64,000 bases of DNA from JALZAI01 sp038212215. GTDB taxonomy: Bacteria > Actinomycetota > Actinomycetes > Mycobacteriales > Jatrophihabitantaceae. Below are positions 32,488 to 42,500 of this stretch, piece by piece (positions within the stretch are counted from its first letter, which is position 1; each line of letters begins with the position of its first letter). The stretch covers positions 144,871 to 208,870 of the forward strand of contig JBBQUT010000004.1 in the NCBI GenBank assembly GCA_038212215.1, given 5' to 3'. Made by a program: the position numbers and the translations under genes. The notes below the pieces were generated by a model. It saw only the letters and a program-made list of their open reading frames with translations. It made no database searches and was not told where the DNA came from.

Positions 32488-35400
32488 TCAGCCCGTCAGC
32501 GCCGCAGGGCCCAGCAACGCCTTGAGATCGCCCATCAGGGCGGCGGACGGCGTGACGCGGTACCCGTCGCCCAAGCGCAACACGTGCTCGCGCGAGCCGT
32601 TCACCAGTCGCAGATGCACGTCGGTCATGCCGGGATGGTCGGTAAGCACGTGTTTGAGCCGGTCGACCACCGGCTGCGTGCACTTCGCCGAGGCTACGCG
32701 CAACACGACGGGGACGCGCGGGGTCTCGGTGGTGTCGAGCACCGTGATGTCGGACGCGATCAGCTTCACGGTGTCGTCGCGGGCATCGGTGCGTCCCTTG
32801 ATCGCGACGATCGCGTCCTCGGCGATGGTGAGCGCCACCTGGGTATAGATCTGCGGGAAGAACATCACTTCGATCGAGGCCTCGAGATCTTCGAGCACCA
32901 CATTCGCCCACGGTGCGCCGGCCTTGGTGACGCGTCGGTTCACCGACGACAGGATGCCGGCGAGCGTGATCGACTTGGGTTCCTCCGCGGTGTCGGCCAG
33001 CACGTTCACGATCGAGTCGTCGCCAGCTTTGGCCAGGACGTGCTCGAGCCCGAACAGCGGGTGGTCAGACACATAGAGCCCGAGCATCTCGCGCTCGAAC
33101 TGCAGCAGCACCTTCTTGTCCCACTCGCCGTCCGGGATGCGCACGGCGAACACGTCGTCAACGGGATCTGCCAGCTCGTCACCGAAGGCGCCGAAAAGGT
33201 CGAACTGTCCGATCGCCTCGGCCCGCTTTGTGTCGAGCACCGCGTCGACAGCCGGTTCATACACGTTGATCAGGCCCCGGCGCGGGTGACCCAGCGAGTC
33301 GAACGCGCCGCCCTTGATGAGGGCCTCGATCGTCCGCTTGTTGCAGACCACCGCCTCGACCTTGCGCAGGAAGTCGGCGAAGTCGGCGAAGTCGCCCTTC
33401 GCCCTGCGTGTCGCGACGATGGACGCGACCACGTTCGCGCCGACATTGCGCACCGCGGTGAGACCGAAGCGGATATCGGTTCCGGCCGGGGTGAAGTCGG
33501 CGTCGCTGGAGTTGACGCAGGGCGGCAGCACCTTGATGCCCATCCGCCGGCACTCGGCGAGATAGATCGCGGACTTGTCCTTGTCGTCGCGCACCGAGGT
33601 CAGTAGCGCTGCCATGTACTCCGCGGGGTAATTGGCCTTCAAGTAGGCCGTCCAGTAGGAAATGACGCCGTAGGCGGCCGAATGCGCCTTGTTGAACGCA
33701 TAGTCCGAGAACGGCAGCAGCGTGTCCCAGAGCTTCTTGATCGCGCCCGCCGAGTAGCCGCGCTGCTGCATGCCCGCCTCGAACTGCGCGTACTGGGCGT
33801 CGAGTTCGGCCTTCTTCTTCTTGCCCATCGCGCGGCGCAGCAGGTCCGCAGCGCCGAGGGAGTACCCGGCCACCTTCTGCGCGACCGCCATTACCTGCTC
33901 CTGGTACACGATGAGGCCGTAGGTCTCGCCGAGTACCTCCTCCAGGGCCTCTGCGAGTTCCGGGTGCAGCGGCTCGACGGGCTTTCGGCCGTTTTTTCGG
34001 TCGGCGTACTCGTTGTGGGAGTTCATGCCCATCGGGCCGGGCCGATACAGCGCGCCGACTGCGGAGATGTCGGCGAAGGTGTCCGGACGCATCGAGCGCA
34101 GCAACGCGCGCATCGGGCCGCCGTCGAGCTGGAAGACGCCGAGGGTGTCGCCACGGCCGAGAAGTTCGAAGGTGATCGGGTCGTCGAGGCTGAGTTCCTC
34201 CAGAACGATCGTCTCGCTGCGATTGGCCTCGATGTTGCTCAGCGCGTCGTCGAGCACGGTCAGATTGCGCAGGCCCAGGAAGTCCATCTTGATCAGCCCG
34301 AGCGCCTCGCAGGTCGGGTAGTCGAACTGGGTGATGACCGCGCCGTCCTGCTCCCGCTTCATGATCGGGATCAGCTCCAGGAGCGGGTCCGAGCTCATGA
34401 TCACTCCGGCCGCGTGCACGCCCCACTGCCGCTTGAGGCCTTCCAAGCCCTTCGCTGTGTCGACGACCTTGGCGACCTCAGGGTCGGCCTGATACAGCGC
34501 ACGGAACTCGCCACCCTCGCTGTAACGCTCGTACGCGGTGTCAAAGATCTTGTTGAGCGGGACGTCCTTGCCCATCACCGACGCGGGCATGACCTTGGTG
34601 ATCCGATCGCCCATCGAGAACGGATAACCGAGTACGCGCGCGGAGTCCTTCACTGCCTGCTTGGCCTTGATCGTGCCGTACGTGACGATCTGCGCGACGC
34701 GGTCGTCGCCGTACTTGTCGCTGACGTAGCGGATCACCTCGCCGCGGCGGCGCTCGTCGAAGTCGATGTCGAAGTCGGGCATCGACACGCGGTCCGGGTT
34801 GAGGAAGCGCTCGAAGATCAGCCCGTGCTGCAACGGATTCAGGTCGGTGATGCGCATCGCGTACGCGACGATGGAACCGGGGCCCGAGCCGCGTCCGGGA
34901 CCCACCCGGATGCCGCGGTCCTTGGCCCAGTTGATGAAGTCGGCGACCACCAGGAAGTAGCCCGGAAAGTTCATCTGGTTGATGACGCCGACCTCGTAGT
35001 CGGCCTGCTTCTGCACGTCGTCGGGGATGCCCGCCGGGAAGCGGCGCTGCAACCCGGCGGCGACCTCCTTGGCGAACCAGCTGCGCTCGCTCTCGCCGTC
35101 GGGGACGTGGAACACCGGCATGTAGGTGCCGTTGCCCTCGGTGAAGGAGACATCGCAGCGCTCGGCGATCAGCAGTGTGTTGTCGCACGCCGCGCGCAGG
35201 TCGTGCTTGTCGGCCCACAACGAGCGCATCTCCGCGGGGCTTTTGAGGTAGTAGCCGCCTCCGTCGAACTTCAACCGGTTCGGGTCGGCCATCGTCTTGC
35301 CGGTGCCGACGCAGACGTAAACCTCGTGCGCGTCGGCGTGCTCGGCGTAGGTGTAGTGCAGGTCGTTGGTCGCGATCATCGGCAGGCTGAGATCCGCGGC

Positions 35401-36087
35401 CAGGCGCAGCAGCCCGTCGCGCACCCTGGTCTCGATGTCGAGGCCGTGGTCCATGAGCTCGAGGAAGAAGTTGCCTGCGCCGAAGATGTCGCGGAACTCG
35501 GCCGCGCTTGCGCGTGCCTTCGCGTAGTCGCCGATGCGCAGCCACGTCTGGATCTCCCCGGACGGGCAGCCGGTCGTGCCGATCAGCCCCTCGGCATACT
35601 GTGCGAGCAGCTCCCGGTCGGCGCGCGGTCGGTAGAAGAAGCCTTCCAGACTGCTGCGCGACGCCAGCCGGAACAAGTTGTGCATGCCGGCGGTGCTCTC
35701 GGCGAGCAGGGTCATATGAGTGAAGGCGCCACCGCCGGAGACGTCGTCCTCGCCGCCGCCGGCCCAGCGCACCCTGGTGCGTTCGTAGCGGGAGGTGTTC
35801 GGGGTGAGGTACGCCTCCATGCCGATGATCGGCTTGATGCCGACAGCTCTGGCCTTGCGGTAGAAATCGTAGGCGCCGAACACGTTGCCGTGGTCGGTCA
35901 TCGCCAGTGCCGGCATCGCTAGCCGGGAGGTCTCGGCGAACAGCTCGCCGAGCCGGGCCGCACCGTCGAGCATGGAGTACTCGGTGTGCACGTGCAGATG
36001 CACGAACGAGTCGGTGTCCCCATTTCCCACGGTGGCGGTGGCCCCTAATCCTCGTTGCGGTGGTTTCCCGATCCTCTCACTGGCCAC
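32488..36087 (-). CDS. dnaE: DNA polymerase III alpha subunit
   Basis: 1199 aa. The PHP domain opens FVHLHVHTEYSMLDGAARLGEL and ALTDHG-like ALAMTDHGNVFGAYDF. The palm has RVGPGRGSGPGSIVAYAM and PDFDIDFDERRRGEVIRYV with the catalytic aspartates, then GDTLGVFQLDGGPMR and a C-terminal OB-fold. This is the replicative DnaE1 of Actinobacteria. It stands alone on the minus strand, 72 bp after the L,D-transpeptidase gene. The GTG at 36087 is the longest plausible start; the conserved protein begins about 28 residues in. Confidence 0.97.
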   Translation of the reverse strand: MASERIGKPPQRGLGATATVGNGDTDSFVHLHVHTEYSMLDGAARLGELFAETSRLAMPALAMTDHGNVFGAYDFYRKARAVGIKPIIGMEAYLTPNTSRYERTRVRWAGGGEDDVSGGGAFTHMTLLAESTAGMHNLFRLASRSSLEGFFYRPRADRELLAQYAEGLIGTTGCPSGEIQTWLRIGDYAKARASAAEFRDIFGAGNFFLELMDHGLDIETRVRDGLLRLAADLSLPMIATNDLHYTYAEHADAHEVYVCVGTGKTMADPNRLKFDGGGYYLKSPAEMRSLWADKHDLRAACDNTLLIAERCDVSFTEGNGTYMPVFHVPDGESERSWFAKEVAAGLQRRFPAGIPDDVQKQADYEVGVINQMNFPGYFLVVADFINWAKDRGIRVGPGRGSGPGSIVAYAMRITDLNPLQHGLIFERFLNPDRVSMPDFDIDFDERRRGEVIRYVSDKYGDDRVAQIVTYGTIKAKQAVKDSARVLGYPFSMGDRITKVMPASVMGKDVPLNKIFDTAYERYSEGGEFRALYQADPEVAKVVDTAKGLEGLKRQWGVHAAGVIMSSDPLLELIPIMKREQDGAVITQFDYPTCEALGLIKMDFLGLRNLTVLDDALSNIEANRSETIVLEELSLDDPITFELLGRGDTLGVFQLDGGPMRALLRSMRPDTFADISAVGALYRPGPMGMNSHNEYADRKNGRKPVEPLHPELAEALEEVLGETYGLIVYQEQVMAVAQKVAGYSLGAADLLRRAMGKKKKAELDAQYAQFEAGMQQRGYSAGAIKKLWDTLLPFSDYAFNKAHSAAYGVISYWTAYLKANYPAEYMAALLTSVRDDKDKSAIYLAECRRMGIKVLPPCVNSSDADFTPAGTDIRFGLTAVRNVGANVVASIVATRRAKGDFADFADFLRKVEAVVCNKRTIEALIKGGAFDSLGHPRRGLINVYEPAVDAVLDTKRAEAIGQFDLFGAFGDELADPVDDVFAVRIPDGEWDKKVLLQFEREMLGLYVSDHPLFGLEHVLAKAGDDSIVNVLADTAEEPKSITLAGILSSVNRRVTKAGAPWANVVLEDLEASIEVMFFPQIYTQVALTIAEDAIVAIKGRTDARDDTVKLIASDITVLDTTETPRVPVVLRVASAKCTQPVVDRLKHVLTDHPGMTDVHLRLVNGSREHVLRLGDGYRVTPSAALMGDLKALLGPAALTG

Positions 36088-36159
36088 CGACGACGTCGGC
36101 CAACCCCGTGCCGCGATTCGCTCGACCTCAACTGGAGGGTACGGCCGTGTTTCCCCCGA

Positions 36160-36774
36160 TCAGGCGATGTTCACCCGGGCGCCGACGTCGGCCCAGCGGT
36201 AGAGGAACGCCATCGCCTTGAGCGGCATGTGAATGCAGCCGTGCGAGCCTCGGGTGCGGTACTTCTCGCTGCCGTACGGGAAGTGCTGCCAGGACGAGTC
36301 GTGGAAGCCGAACAGCGGGGCGTCGAACGGGATCCAGTACTTCACGGCGTACCGCGCCCCGGTGTTGAGGGTCAGCACCGTGTTCCGGTTGCGTCCCTGG
36401 ATCGTGTAATGCCCGGTCGGTGTGGACGTGCTCGGGCCGGCCATCCCGGACGTGACGCCGGTGCTGTAGACGGTGCGCCGCTTCGCGCACATCCAGGCAT
36501 GCTGGGCGCGGATCGACACCAGCACCAGTTGGCTGGCGCGGTTGTGCGTGCAGTGGTTCACCGGCTTCGGAGCCACCCTCGGGGCCAGCTTCGCAGCGGC
36601 CGCGTGCACCTGCTGCGCGGGCTTCGGCTGTGCCGACATCGGCCCAGTCGACCCAGTCGAAACAGCGGCCCGCGTCACCCCGCGCTCGACAGAGTTCGCC
36701 CCTGTCCCCGACGCACATCCGGCGAGCAGGAACGCACCGATGACGAGCACGGCACCGAGACGGCGGGGCAGCAT
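36160..36774 (-). CDS. L,D-transpeptidase (YkuD) lipoprotein
   Basis: 204 aa from ATG 36774. A lipoprotein signal (VLVIGAFLLAGCAS, lipobox Cys near residue 20) precedes a Ser/Pro-rich linker and a YkuD domain ending with YRTRGSHGCIHMPLKAM, where the catalytic Cys sits in SHGCIHM. It would make 3-3 cross-links or attach substrates in peptidoglycan at the outer face of the membrane. Short size suggests a catalytic domain only, without the Ig-like domains of mycobacterial LdtMt2. Confidence 0.9.
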   Translation of the reverse strand: MLPRRLGAVLVIGAFLLAGCASGTGANSVERGVTRAAVSTGSTGPMSAQPKPAQQVHAAAAKLAPRVAPKPVNHCTHNRASQLVLVSIRAQHAWMCAKRRTVYSTGVTSGMAGPSTSTPTGHYTIQGRNRNTVLTLNTGARYAVKYWIPFDAPLFGFHDSSWQHFPYGSEKYRTRGSHGCIHMPLKAMAFLYRWADVGARVNIA

Positions 36775-36836
36775 GGCCTCAGGATATCGGCAGACCCCTT
36801 CGAGCGCCGTCCGAGTGTCGCGCGCAGGATGGACGG

Positions 36837-37625
36837 ATGGATCTCGACACCATCGTCCGCGAGCTGCGCGCAACATTGCCGAACCTGCTGGTCGCCGTCG
36901 ACTTCGACGGCACCCTCGCCCCGCTCGTCACCAATCCGGACGATTCCCGCCCGGTCGATGGCGCGGTCGAGGCGCTGACCGCGCTGGCCGCTGCGGGCGC
37001 CCGGGTTGCGGTGATCACGGGCCGCGACGCCCGCACGGTACTGCGGCTCGGCGAGTTCGAACAGGTGCCCGGCATCACCGTGGCGGGCCTCTACGGTGCG
37101 GAAACCTGGCACGACGGCACACTCGACACGCCCGACACACCCGAGGCGATGACGAGCTTGCGCGAGCGGCTACCCGCGCTGCTACGTGACGTCGGGGCTC
37201 ATCCGGACGTGTGGATCGAGGACAAACGCCTCTCCCTGGTCGTGCACGGACGCCGCGCCGATGATCCCGCGGCTGCCCTCGATCCGCTGCGCGCCCCCGT
37301 CGCGGCGCTCGGCGCCGAGCTCGGTCTCGAGGTGCATCCGGGCAGCGGGGTCATCGAGCTGCGCCTGCCCGGGTTCGACAAGGCGGGTGCGTTGCGCCGC
37401 CTTGTCGACGGCGGCCCATCGCGCGGTGTGCTTTTCGTCGGCGACGACCTCGGCGACATCCCTGCGCTCGAGCTGGCGCGCATGCTGCGCGCCGACGGGC
37501 TGGTTGCCTACGGTGTGGCCGTCCGGGCGTCCGGAGTGGCCGAGGCAGCCGCCGCCGCCGATGCCGCTCTGGACAGCGCCGACGACGCAGTCGCGCTGTT
37601 GCGTGCCATCTCGGCTGCGGGCTGA
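36837..37625 (+). CDS. otsB: Trehalose-6-phosphate phosphatase
   Basis: 262 aa HAD-superfamily enzyme: VAVDFDGTLAPLV is motif I, ARVAVITGRD motif II, KAGALRRLV the lysine motif and LFVGDDLGDIPALE motif IV. It removes phosphate from trehalose-6-phosphate. It converges on otsA, which ends 9 bp away on the other strand, so the two trehalose genes are adjacent but not co-transcribed. The ATG is preceded by AGGATGG. Confidence 0.94.
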   Translation: MDLDTIVRELRATLPNLLVAVDFDGTLAPLVTNPDDSRPVDGAVEALTALAAAGARVAVITGRDARTVLRLGEFEQVPGITVAGLYGAETWHDGTLDTPDTPEAMTSLRERLPALLRDVGAHPDVWIEDKRLSLVVHGRRADDPAAALDPLRAPVAALGAELGLEVHPGSGVIELRLPGFDKAGALRRLVDGGPSRGVLFVGDDLGDIPALELARMLRADGLVAYGVAVRASGVAEAAAAADAALDSADDAVALLRAISAAG

Positions 37626-37634
37626 GCGACCGCG

Positions 37635-39071
37635 TCAGTTCAGCGCGTTCAGCTGCGCTTGGAACCAGTCCGTCGGGGGTAGCCGGACGGCTGCGCGCAA
37701 CATCCGCGCCGCGCGTTGCGAGCGCTCGTCCTCGGCCATGGCGAGTGCCTGGTGCAGCGCCTCGGCGGTCGCGGTGATGTCGAACGGGTTCACGATCAGC
37801 GCGTCATCGCCGAGCACCTCGGCGGCGCCGATGTCGCGCGAGAGCACGACGGCCGGCTTGTGTTCACTGAGCACCAGGCCTTCCAGCACGACCAGGTTCA
37901 TGCCGTCGCGCACCGAATTGACGAAGATCACGTTCGTCCGGCGCAGGACGGCCAGCGCCAGCGGGTAGTCGTCGGTGATCTCGAGAAACAGCGGCGTCCA
38001 GTCGTCGGTGCCGAACTCGTCGTCGATCTCCGAGGCGAGCCGTTCGATGGACGCGGTGTACTCGCGGTAGGCAGGCAGATCCTCGCGGGACGGATTGTTG
38101 TACACCGCGTGCACCACCCGTCCCCTCCAGTCGGGACGGGTGCGCAACAGCTCGCGGTAGGCGAGCATCCCGCGCCAGACGTTCTTGGACAGCTCCGTGC
38201 GGTCGACCCGGCCGATCACCAGCCGGTCGCCGACCTCGGCCTGGAAAGCTCGCAGTGCGCTGTCGACGTCGCGACGCGCGCCGAGCTTGCGCATCTCCGC
38301 CTCGTCGGTGCCGAGCGGGAAGACGGCGACCCCGGACGGTTGCACCCCCAGAATTGCCTGGGCGGTGTCGCGGAACAGTTGCGCCCACCGCTCGGTGTGG
38401 AAGCCCACCAGGTCCGCGCCGAGCATGCCGTCGACCAGTGCGCGCGCAACCTCGTGCGGCAGCATCGAGAAGTAGTCCGGCGACACCCACGGCGTGTGCG
38501 TGAAGATGCCGATGCGCACGTCCGGACGCAGATCGCGCAGCATCCGCGGCACCAGGAACAGGTGGTAGTCCTGCACCATCACCGTCGCGCCTTCGGCTGC
38601 CTCGTCGGCGAGCGCCTGCGCGAAGGACTTGTTGTAGCGGATGTAGGCCGCCCACTGCCGCCGCCAGGAGGCATCGAAGCTGGGTTGCTTGGGCAACTCG
38701 TACAACTGATGCAGGACGAACCACAGCGTCGAGTTCGCGACCCCGTTGTATGCCGAGCGGAAGGTCTGCGCGTCGATCGGCAGCATCCGCACGTCGAAGT
38801 CGCCATGCAGGGCGTCGGCGACCTGGGCAAGCTCGGACAACCGGCCGTTCTGCGCCTGGCGAGCCATTGCCCGCTCACGGTCGTTCATCGCCGCACACAC
38901 CCACACCGCGTGCGACGCCTTGGACAGGGCCGCCTGCATGCCGCTCACCAGCCCGCCGCCGCCGCGGCGGATCTCGTCGTCGCGGTCCTCGATCGCCACG
39001 ATCGACAGCGGCCCGCGATTGGAAGCGACGAGCAGCGCAGCTTGCCCTGAAATGGTCATGTCCACCGTCAT
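37635..39071 (-). CDS. otsA: Trehalose-6-phosphate synthase (GT20)
   Basis: 478 aa. It has ASNRGPLSI and GGGGLVSGMQAAL at the N-terminus, VMVQDYHLFLVPRML, IGIFTHTPWVSPDYF, GRVDRTELSKN and RDGMNLVVLEGLV, the donor site. Unlike E. coli OtsA, the start region resembles the actinobacterial type with a wider donor range, so GDP- or UDP-glucose cannot be distinguished. It follows rluD by 9 bp on the minus strand, likely in an lspA-rluD-otsA transcript. Confidence 0.92.
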   Translation of the reverse strand: MTVDMTISGQAALLVASNRGPLSIVAIEDRDDEIRRGGGGLVSGMQAALSKASHAVWVCAAMNDRERAMARQAQNGRLSELAQVADALHGDFDVRMLPIDAQTFRSAYNGVANSTLWFVLHQLYELPKQPSFDASWRRQWAAYIRYNKSFAQALADEAAEGATVMVQDYHLFLVPRMLRDLRPDVRIGIFTHTPWVSPDYFSMLPHEVARALVDGMLGADLVGFHTERWAQLFRDTAQAILGVQPSGVAVFPLGTDEAEMRKLGARRDVDSALRAFQAEVGDRLVIGRVDRTELSKNVWRGMLAYRELLRTRPDWRGRVVHAVYNNPSREDLPAYREYTASIERLASEIDDEFGTDDWTPLFLEITDDYPLALAVLRRTNVIFVNSVRDGMNLVVLEGLVLSEHKPAVVLSRDIGAAEVLGDDALIVNPFDITATAEALHQALAMAEDERSQRAARMLRAAVRLPPTDWFQAQLNALN

Positions 39072-39080
39072 ACCCGCTTG

Positions 39081-40010
39081 CTACGCCTCGTCGCGAAGCA
39101 GGTCCAGCGCATGCTGCAGGTCGGGCGGGAACGGCGACTCGACGCGCAGCCACGCGCCAGTGGCCGGGTGCTCGAATCCGAGCGCGCGCGCGTGCAACCA
39201 TTGGCGGCGAAGACCCAGCCGGCGCGACAGCACCGGGTCGCCTCCGTAGGTCAGATCACCGACACAGGGGTGGCGGATCGCGGCCATGTGTACCCGGATC
39301 TGGTGGGTGCGCCCGGTGTCGAGATGCACGTCAAGCAGCGTCGCGGCGCGGAACGCCTCGACGGTCTCGTAGTGGGTGATGCTCGGGCGTCCGCCCGCGA
39401 CGACGGCGAAACGGTATTCGGCGGACGGGTGCCGGTCGATGGGTGCATCGATCGTCCCGCGGGTCGGGTCCGGGTGCCCCTGGACGAGCGCGGCGTAGCG
39501 CTTGTCGACCGTGCGCGCCTTGAACGCACGCTTGAGCATCGAGTACGCGTGCTCACTCTTCGCTACCACCATCAGCCCGGTCGTGCCCGCGTCGAGACGG
39601 TGGACGATTCCCTGCCGCTCGGCCACCCCCGAGCTCGCAAGCAGGTAACCCATCGACGCGAGGCCCTGCACCACGGTCGGCCCGGTCCAGCCCGGGCTCG
39701 GGTGCGCGGCGACGCCGACCGGCTTGTCCACCACGACGAGGTCGTCGTCGTCGTACAGCACGACCAGCCCGTCGACGGCCTGCGGCGGGGCCGGGGTCGC
39801 CACCACCGGCTCGGGCAGGGTCACGCCGAGCAACGCACCGCCGTGCACCCTGGCGCTGCGCGGCGGGCTGCCGCCGTCGACGGTGACCTGTCCGGCATCG
39901 ATCAGATCCGCTGCAGCAGTGCGCGAGAAGCCGAGCATCCGGGAGACTGCGACATCCAGGCGCAGCCCGTCCAGGCCGTCGGGAACGGGCAGCAACCTGG
40001 TCTCAGCCAT
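39081..40010 (-). CDS. RluD-type 23S rRNA pseudouridine synthase
   Basis: 309 aa from ATG 40010. An S4-like N-terminal domain (RLDVAVSRMLGFSRTAAADLI) precedes the synthase domain with VVDKPVGVAAHPSPG and the catalytic Asp in GIVHRLDAGTTGLMVVAK, then GRTHQIRVHMAAIRHP. RluA/RluD family enzymes modify uridines in 23S rRNA. The ATG overlaps the lspA TGA by 8 nt (ATGGCTGA), the conserved lspA-rluD pairing; the longer upstream frame is lspA antisense-free shadow. Confidence 0.94.
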   Translation of the reverse strand: MAETRLLPVPDGLDGLRLDVAVSRMLGFSRTAAADLIDAGQVTVDGGSPPRSARVHGGALLGVTLPEPVVATPAPPQAVDGLVVLYDDDDLVVVDKPVGVAAHPSPGWTGPTVVQGLASMGYLLASSGVAERQGIVHRLDAGTTGLMVVAKSEHAYSMLKRAFKARTVDKRYAALVQGHPDPTRGTIDAPIDRHPSAEYRFAVVAGGRPSITHYETVEAFRAATLLDVHLDTGRTHQIRVHMAAIRHPCVGDLTYGGDPVLSRRLGLRRQWLHARALGFEHPATGAWLRVESPFPPDLQHALDLLRDEA

Positions 40011-40539
40011 GGGCGCGCCGGGTGCCGTCCAGCTCGATGCCACGCACGCTGAGCAGGGCGGCAAGGATCGCCCCGCACACGATCGCTGAGTCTGCGACGT
40101 TGAAGATCGGCCAGTGCTCGCCCTCGGGACCGAAGACGCTGATCCAGTCGACGACATGCCCGCGTCCGACGCCGGGCGCTCGGAAGAGGCGGTCGACGAG
40201 GTTACCCAGCGCGCCGCCGAGCACCAACCCGAGCGCGAGCGCCCAGCCCACCGAACGCATCCGGCGCGCCGTGCGCAGGATGACCAGCACCACCGCGAGC
40301 GCGACGAGGGTGAGCAGCACGGTGAACCCGGTGCCCAGCGAGAACGCCGCACCGGAGTTGCGGGCCTCGTCGAGGTAGAGCGCGCCGCCGAGCAGCCGGG
40401 TGGGCTCGGTGTCGCCGAGTTCGGCAACCACGACAACCTTCGACACGACGTCCAGCACTAGTGCGGTACTCGCCACGACGGCGAACATGGCAACGCGGCG
40501 GGGCCTGCTCCGCTGCTCGGTCGGTGTCACCGTTGCCAT
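40003..40539 (-). CDS. lspA: Lipoprotein signal peptidase
   Basis: 178 aa from ATG 40539. Four membrane helices, with the conserved blocks LVLDVVSKVVVV, EARNSGAAFSLGTG, GGALGNLVDRLFR and VVDWI...FNVADSAI; the two catalytic aspartates are in VVDWI-adjacent NLVDR/FNVADS blocks. It cleaves the signal peptide after Lgt action. The frame runs upstream to 40575 without family-like residues. Confidence 0.95.
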   Translation of the reverse strand: MATVTPTEQRSRPRRVAMFAVVASTALVLDVVSKVVVVAELGDTEPTRLLGGALYLDEARNSGAAFSLGTGFTVLLTLVALAVVLVILRTARRMRSVGWALALGLVLGGALGNLVDRLFRAPGVGRGHVVDWISVFGPEGEHWPIFNVADSAIVCGAILAALLSVRGIELDGTRRAHG

Positions 40540-40609
40540 TCTCCCGGTGCGGGGTAGTGCTGGCGCGCAGGGCACACCCTTTCCGCTCGCGGTGAGGCGA
40601 CGACGAGGG

Positions 40610-42199
40610 CTAGCGTCCGATGGCGTAGAGGGTCGCGTCGTTGATCGCGTACGTGGTGCCGTCCGGGCCGATGATGGTCGGGGTGTACGCCTCGGAGCGC
40701 GGCGGGTTGAGCCGAACCCGCTCGGCGATCTTGTGGCGTTTGAGATCCCAGCGGTAGACGTTGCCGTCCTCGCTGTTCGCGATCACAGATCCGGAGGCCG
40801 GGTCGACGACCGCGGAGTTGATGCACCACTCGTACTGCGCGCCGTCGGGGGCGCCCGGGAACTGGGTGGGCGCGAGGATGGTCGCGACGGGTGCCATCGT
40901 CCGTGCAGCGCCGAAGCCGACGTACGGATCCGGCTGGCTGACGCCTGGATCGAGGATCGCAACTTCGTTGTGGCCGTCACCGGAACCGATGCCGAAGTAG
41001 TTGTTGTACTTCGAGACCAGCAAGTACGACGAGCTTCCGTGGTAGCTGGGCAGTGCCTTGGCAGGCAGCACCGACACGGTGTTGTCCCAGCCAAAGGAGC
41101 CCGCAATCTTCGCCTGGGTCAGCGTCGCGTCGAAGTGCAGCAGCCAACCGCGGTCGTTGTGGTACGGGAACGGGTTCTCCAGCACGCCGTAGAAGACGTC
41201 GCCGTCGGGTCCGATGGTGGGAGACGCGGAGGAACTGTTGAAGATGAGGGCCGGTTGGCCGCTGCCGGGATCGGTCAGGGCGGCGTGGTAGCGCGGCCGC
41301 AAGGTGGCAGCGTCCACGCCGACCAGGGTGCCCGACGTCGGGCCCACTACCGCGGTGTAGACCGTCTTGCCGTCGGGGGACAACGCCGGAGCACTGTTGA
41401 GCACGACGGCGTAGTCGCCGCCGGATGGGTCGACGGCTGCAGCATCGAGCGCGCTGACCCAGCTGCCGTGACCGGCCGCGTCGATGCGAGCGATGCCGCC
41501 GGTGAGATTCGCCGGTGTCGTGCCGGCAACCGCGAAGCCGAAGTAGACCGAGCCGTCGGCGCCTGCGGTCAGAGGCGTGCTGATCTGCACAGCACTGTTG
41601 TACTGGGCCTTGTTCGCCCGCCACCCGTCGAGGCCGTAGAACGCGCGGCGGACGAGCGGGCTGGTGGGGTCATCAGCATTGGTTCGCATCAGCACCGTGC
41701 CGCCGGCAGCGGCCACGGCGAGGCTGTTGCCTGCGGTCAGCGTCGCGGGCAGCGGCGGCGTCCAGTCGAACGCGCTGGAGGTGGGGGCGGTGTAGTCGGT
41801 CGCGATCGACCAACGTTGCGCGCCGGACTTGCCGGCGTAAGCCACCACGCGGAAGCCGACGGCGTCACTGACCCGGGTCGGCACCACAACCGTGTTATGG
41901 GCAGTGATCATCGGCGAGCCGTAGTGGATCAACAATTGATTGCCGACCAGGTTCGGGGCGAGGTCGACCTTCGCGCGCCACCGGATCCGTTTCAGCGGCT
42001 GAGGCGATGCCGGCGCGAGCGCGCTGTGCTGAGCGTTTCCAGCGAAGCCGGCCCACGCGGGCGCCGTCGCACGGCCGGCGAGAGGCGCAGGCGTTGCCGC
42101 GGCGCGTCGCGGCGCCACGGCGCGTCGCGGCGCCACGGCGCTCGCAGCCGCGGCGGGAACGGACAGCGAGAATGCGATCGCCACTGCCAGGGCTCGCAT
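40610..42199 (-). CDS. Secreted beta-propeller-like (PQQ-repeat-like) protein
   Basis: 529 aa from ATG 42199. A signal peptide (RALAVAIAFSLSVPAAAASA) leads into an Ala/Arg/Pro stretch with a short tandem repeat (APRRAVAPRRAA). The rest is a chain of blades: GKSGAQRWSIATDYTAP, GSVYFGFAVAG, GKTVYTAVVGP, GDVFYGVLENP, GSVIANSEDGNVYRWDL and GTTYAINDATLYAIGR. Such folds bind ligands or cofactors outside the cell; no catalytic residues are evident. An earlier ATG at 42280 is possible but has a poor signal context. Confidence 0.75.
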   Translation of the reverse strand: MRALAVAIAFSLSVPAAAASAVAPRRAVAPRRAAATPAPLAGRATAPAWAGFAGNAQHSALAPASPQPLKRIRWRAKVDLAPNLVGNQLLIHYGSPMITAHNTVVVPTRVSDAVGFRVVAYAGKSGAQRWSIATDYTAPTSSAFDWTPPLPATLTAGNSLAVAAAGGTVLMRTNADDPTSPLVRRAFYGLDGWRANKAQYNSAVQISTPLTAGADGSVYFGFAVAGTTPANLTGGIARIDAAGHGSWVSALDAAAVDPSGGDYAVVLNSAPALSPDGKTVYTAVVGPTSGTLVGVDAATLRPRYHAALTDPGSGQPALIFNSSSASPTIGPDGDVFYGVLENPFPYHNDRGWLLHFDATLTQAKIAGSFGWDNTVSVLPAKALPSYHGSSSYLLVSKYNNYFGIGSGDGHNEVAILDPGVSQPDPYVGFGAARTMAPVATILAPTQFPGAPDGAQYEWCINSAVVDPASGSVIANSEDGNVYRWDLKRHKIAERVRLNPPRSEAYTPTIIGPDGTTYAINDATLYAIGR

Positions 42200-42408
42200 G
42201 CCCCGATGCGTCGCCGAGCCGGCTCGCGATGTCCTGCCCGAACGGGCAGGGAGGTGGCCTGACGAGCATGCGGGGGACATGCCGGCGACCGTAACACCGC
42301 CGAAGCACCTCAACCTACGTGAGCACAACTGCCTACAGCAGACGAAAGTGGCCCTGCCGACCCCTGCGATCCTCATGCATCCGGTGGCGCGAGGAAGATC
42401 GCCCGGCG

Positions 42409-42480
42409 TCTGCACCCACAGGTGTCGCTATCGGGCCGGGCGAGCCGCCGATAGCGGCCGTTGCAGATGCAAACCGACGC
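42409..42480. repeat. Dispersed palindromic repeat, copy 2
   Basis: Same 72-74 bp sequence as at 14063-14136, same + orientation: TCTGCACCCACAGGTG, then CGCTATCG...CGATAGCG (a perfect 8-bp inverted repeat at 42426-42453) and CCGTTGCAGATGCAAACCGACGC-like end. It lies in the roughly 300-bp gap (42200-42500) between the dksA-like gene and the propeller protein; the rest of that gap holds no gene I can support and presumably the promoter of the latter. Confidence 0.7.
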
Positions 42481-42500
42481 ATCGGCCTGCTGAACTTCGG

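Noticed and set aside
33682..35922. 746-codon + strand frame inside dnaE
   Set aside because: Antisense shadow; the minus strand encodes an unmistakable DnaE.
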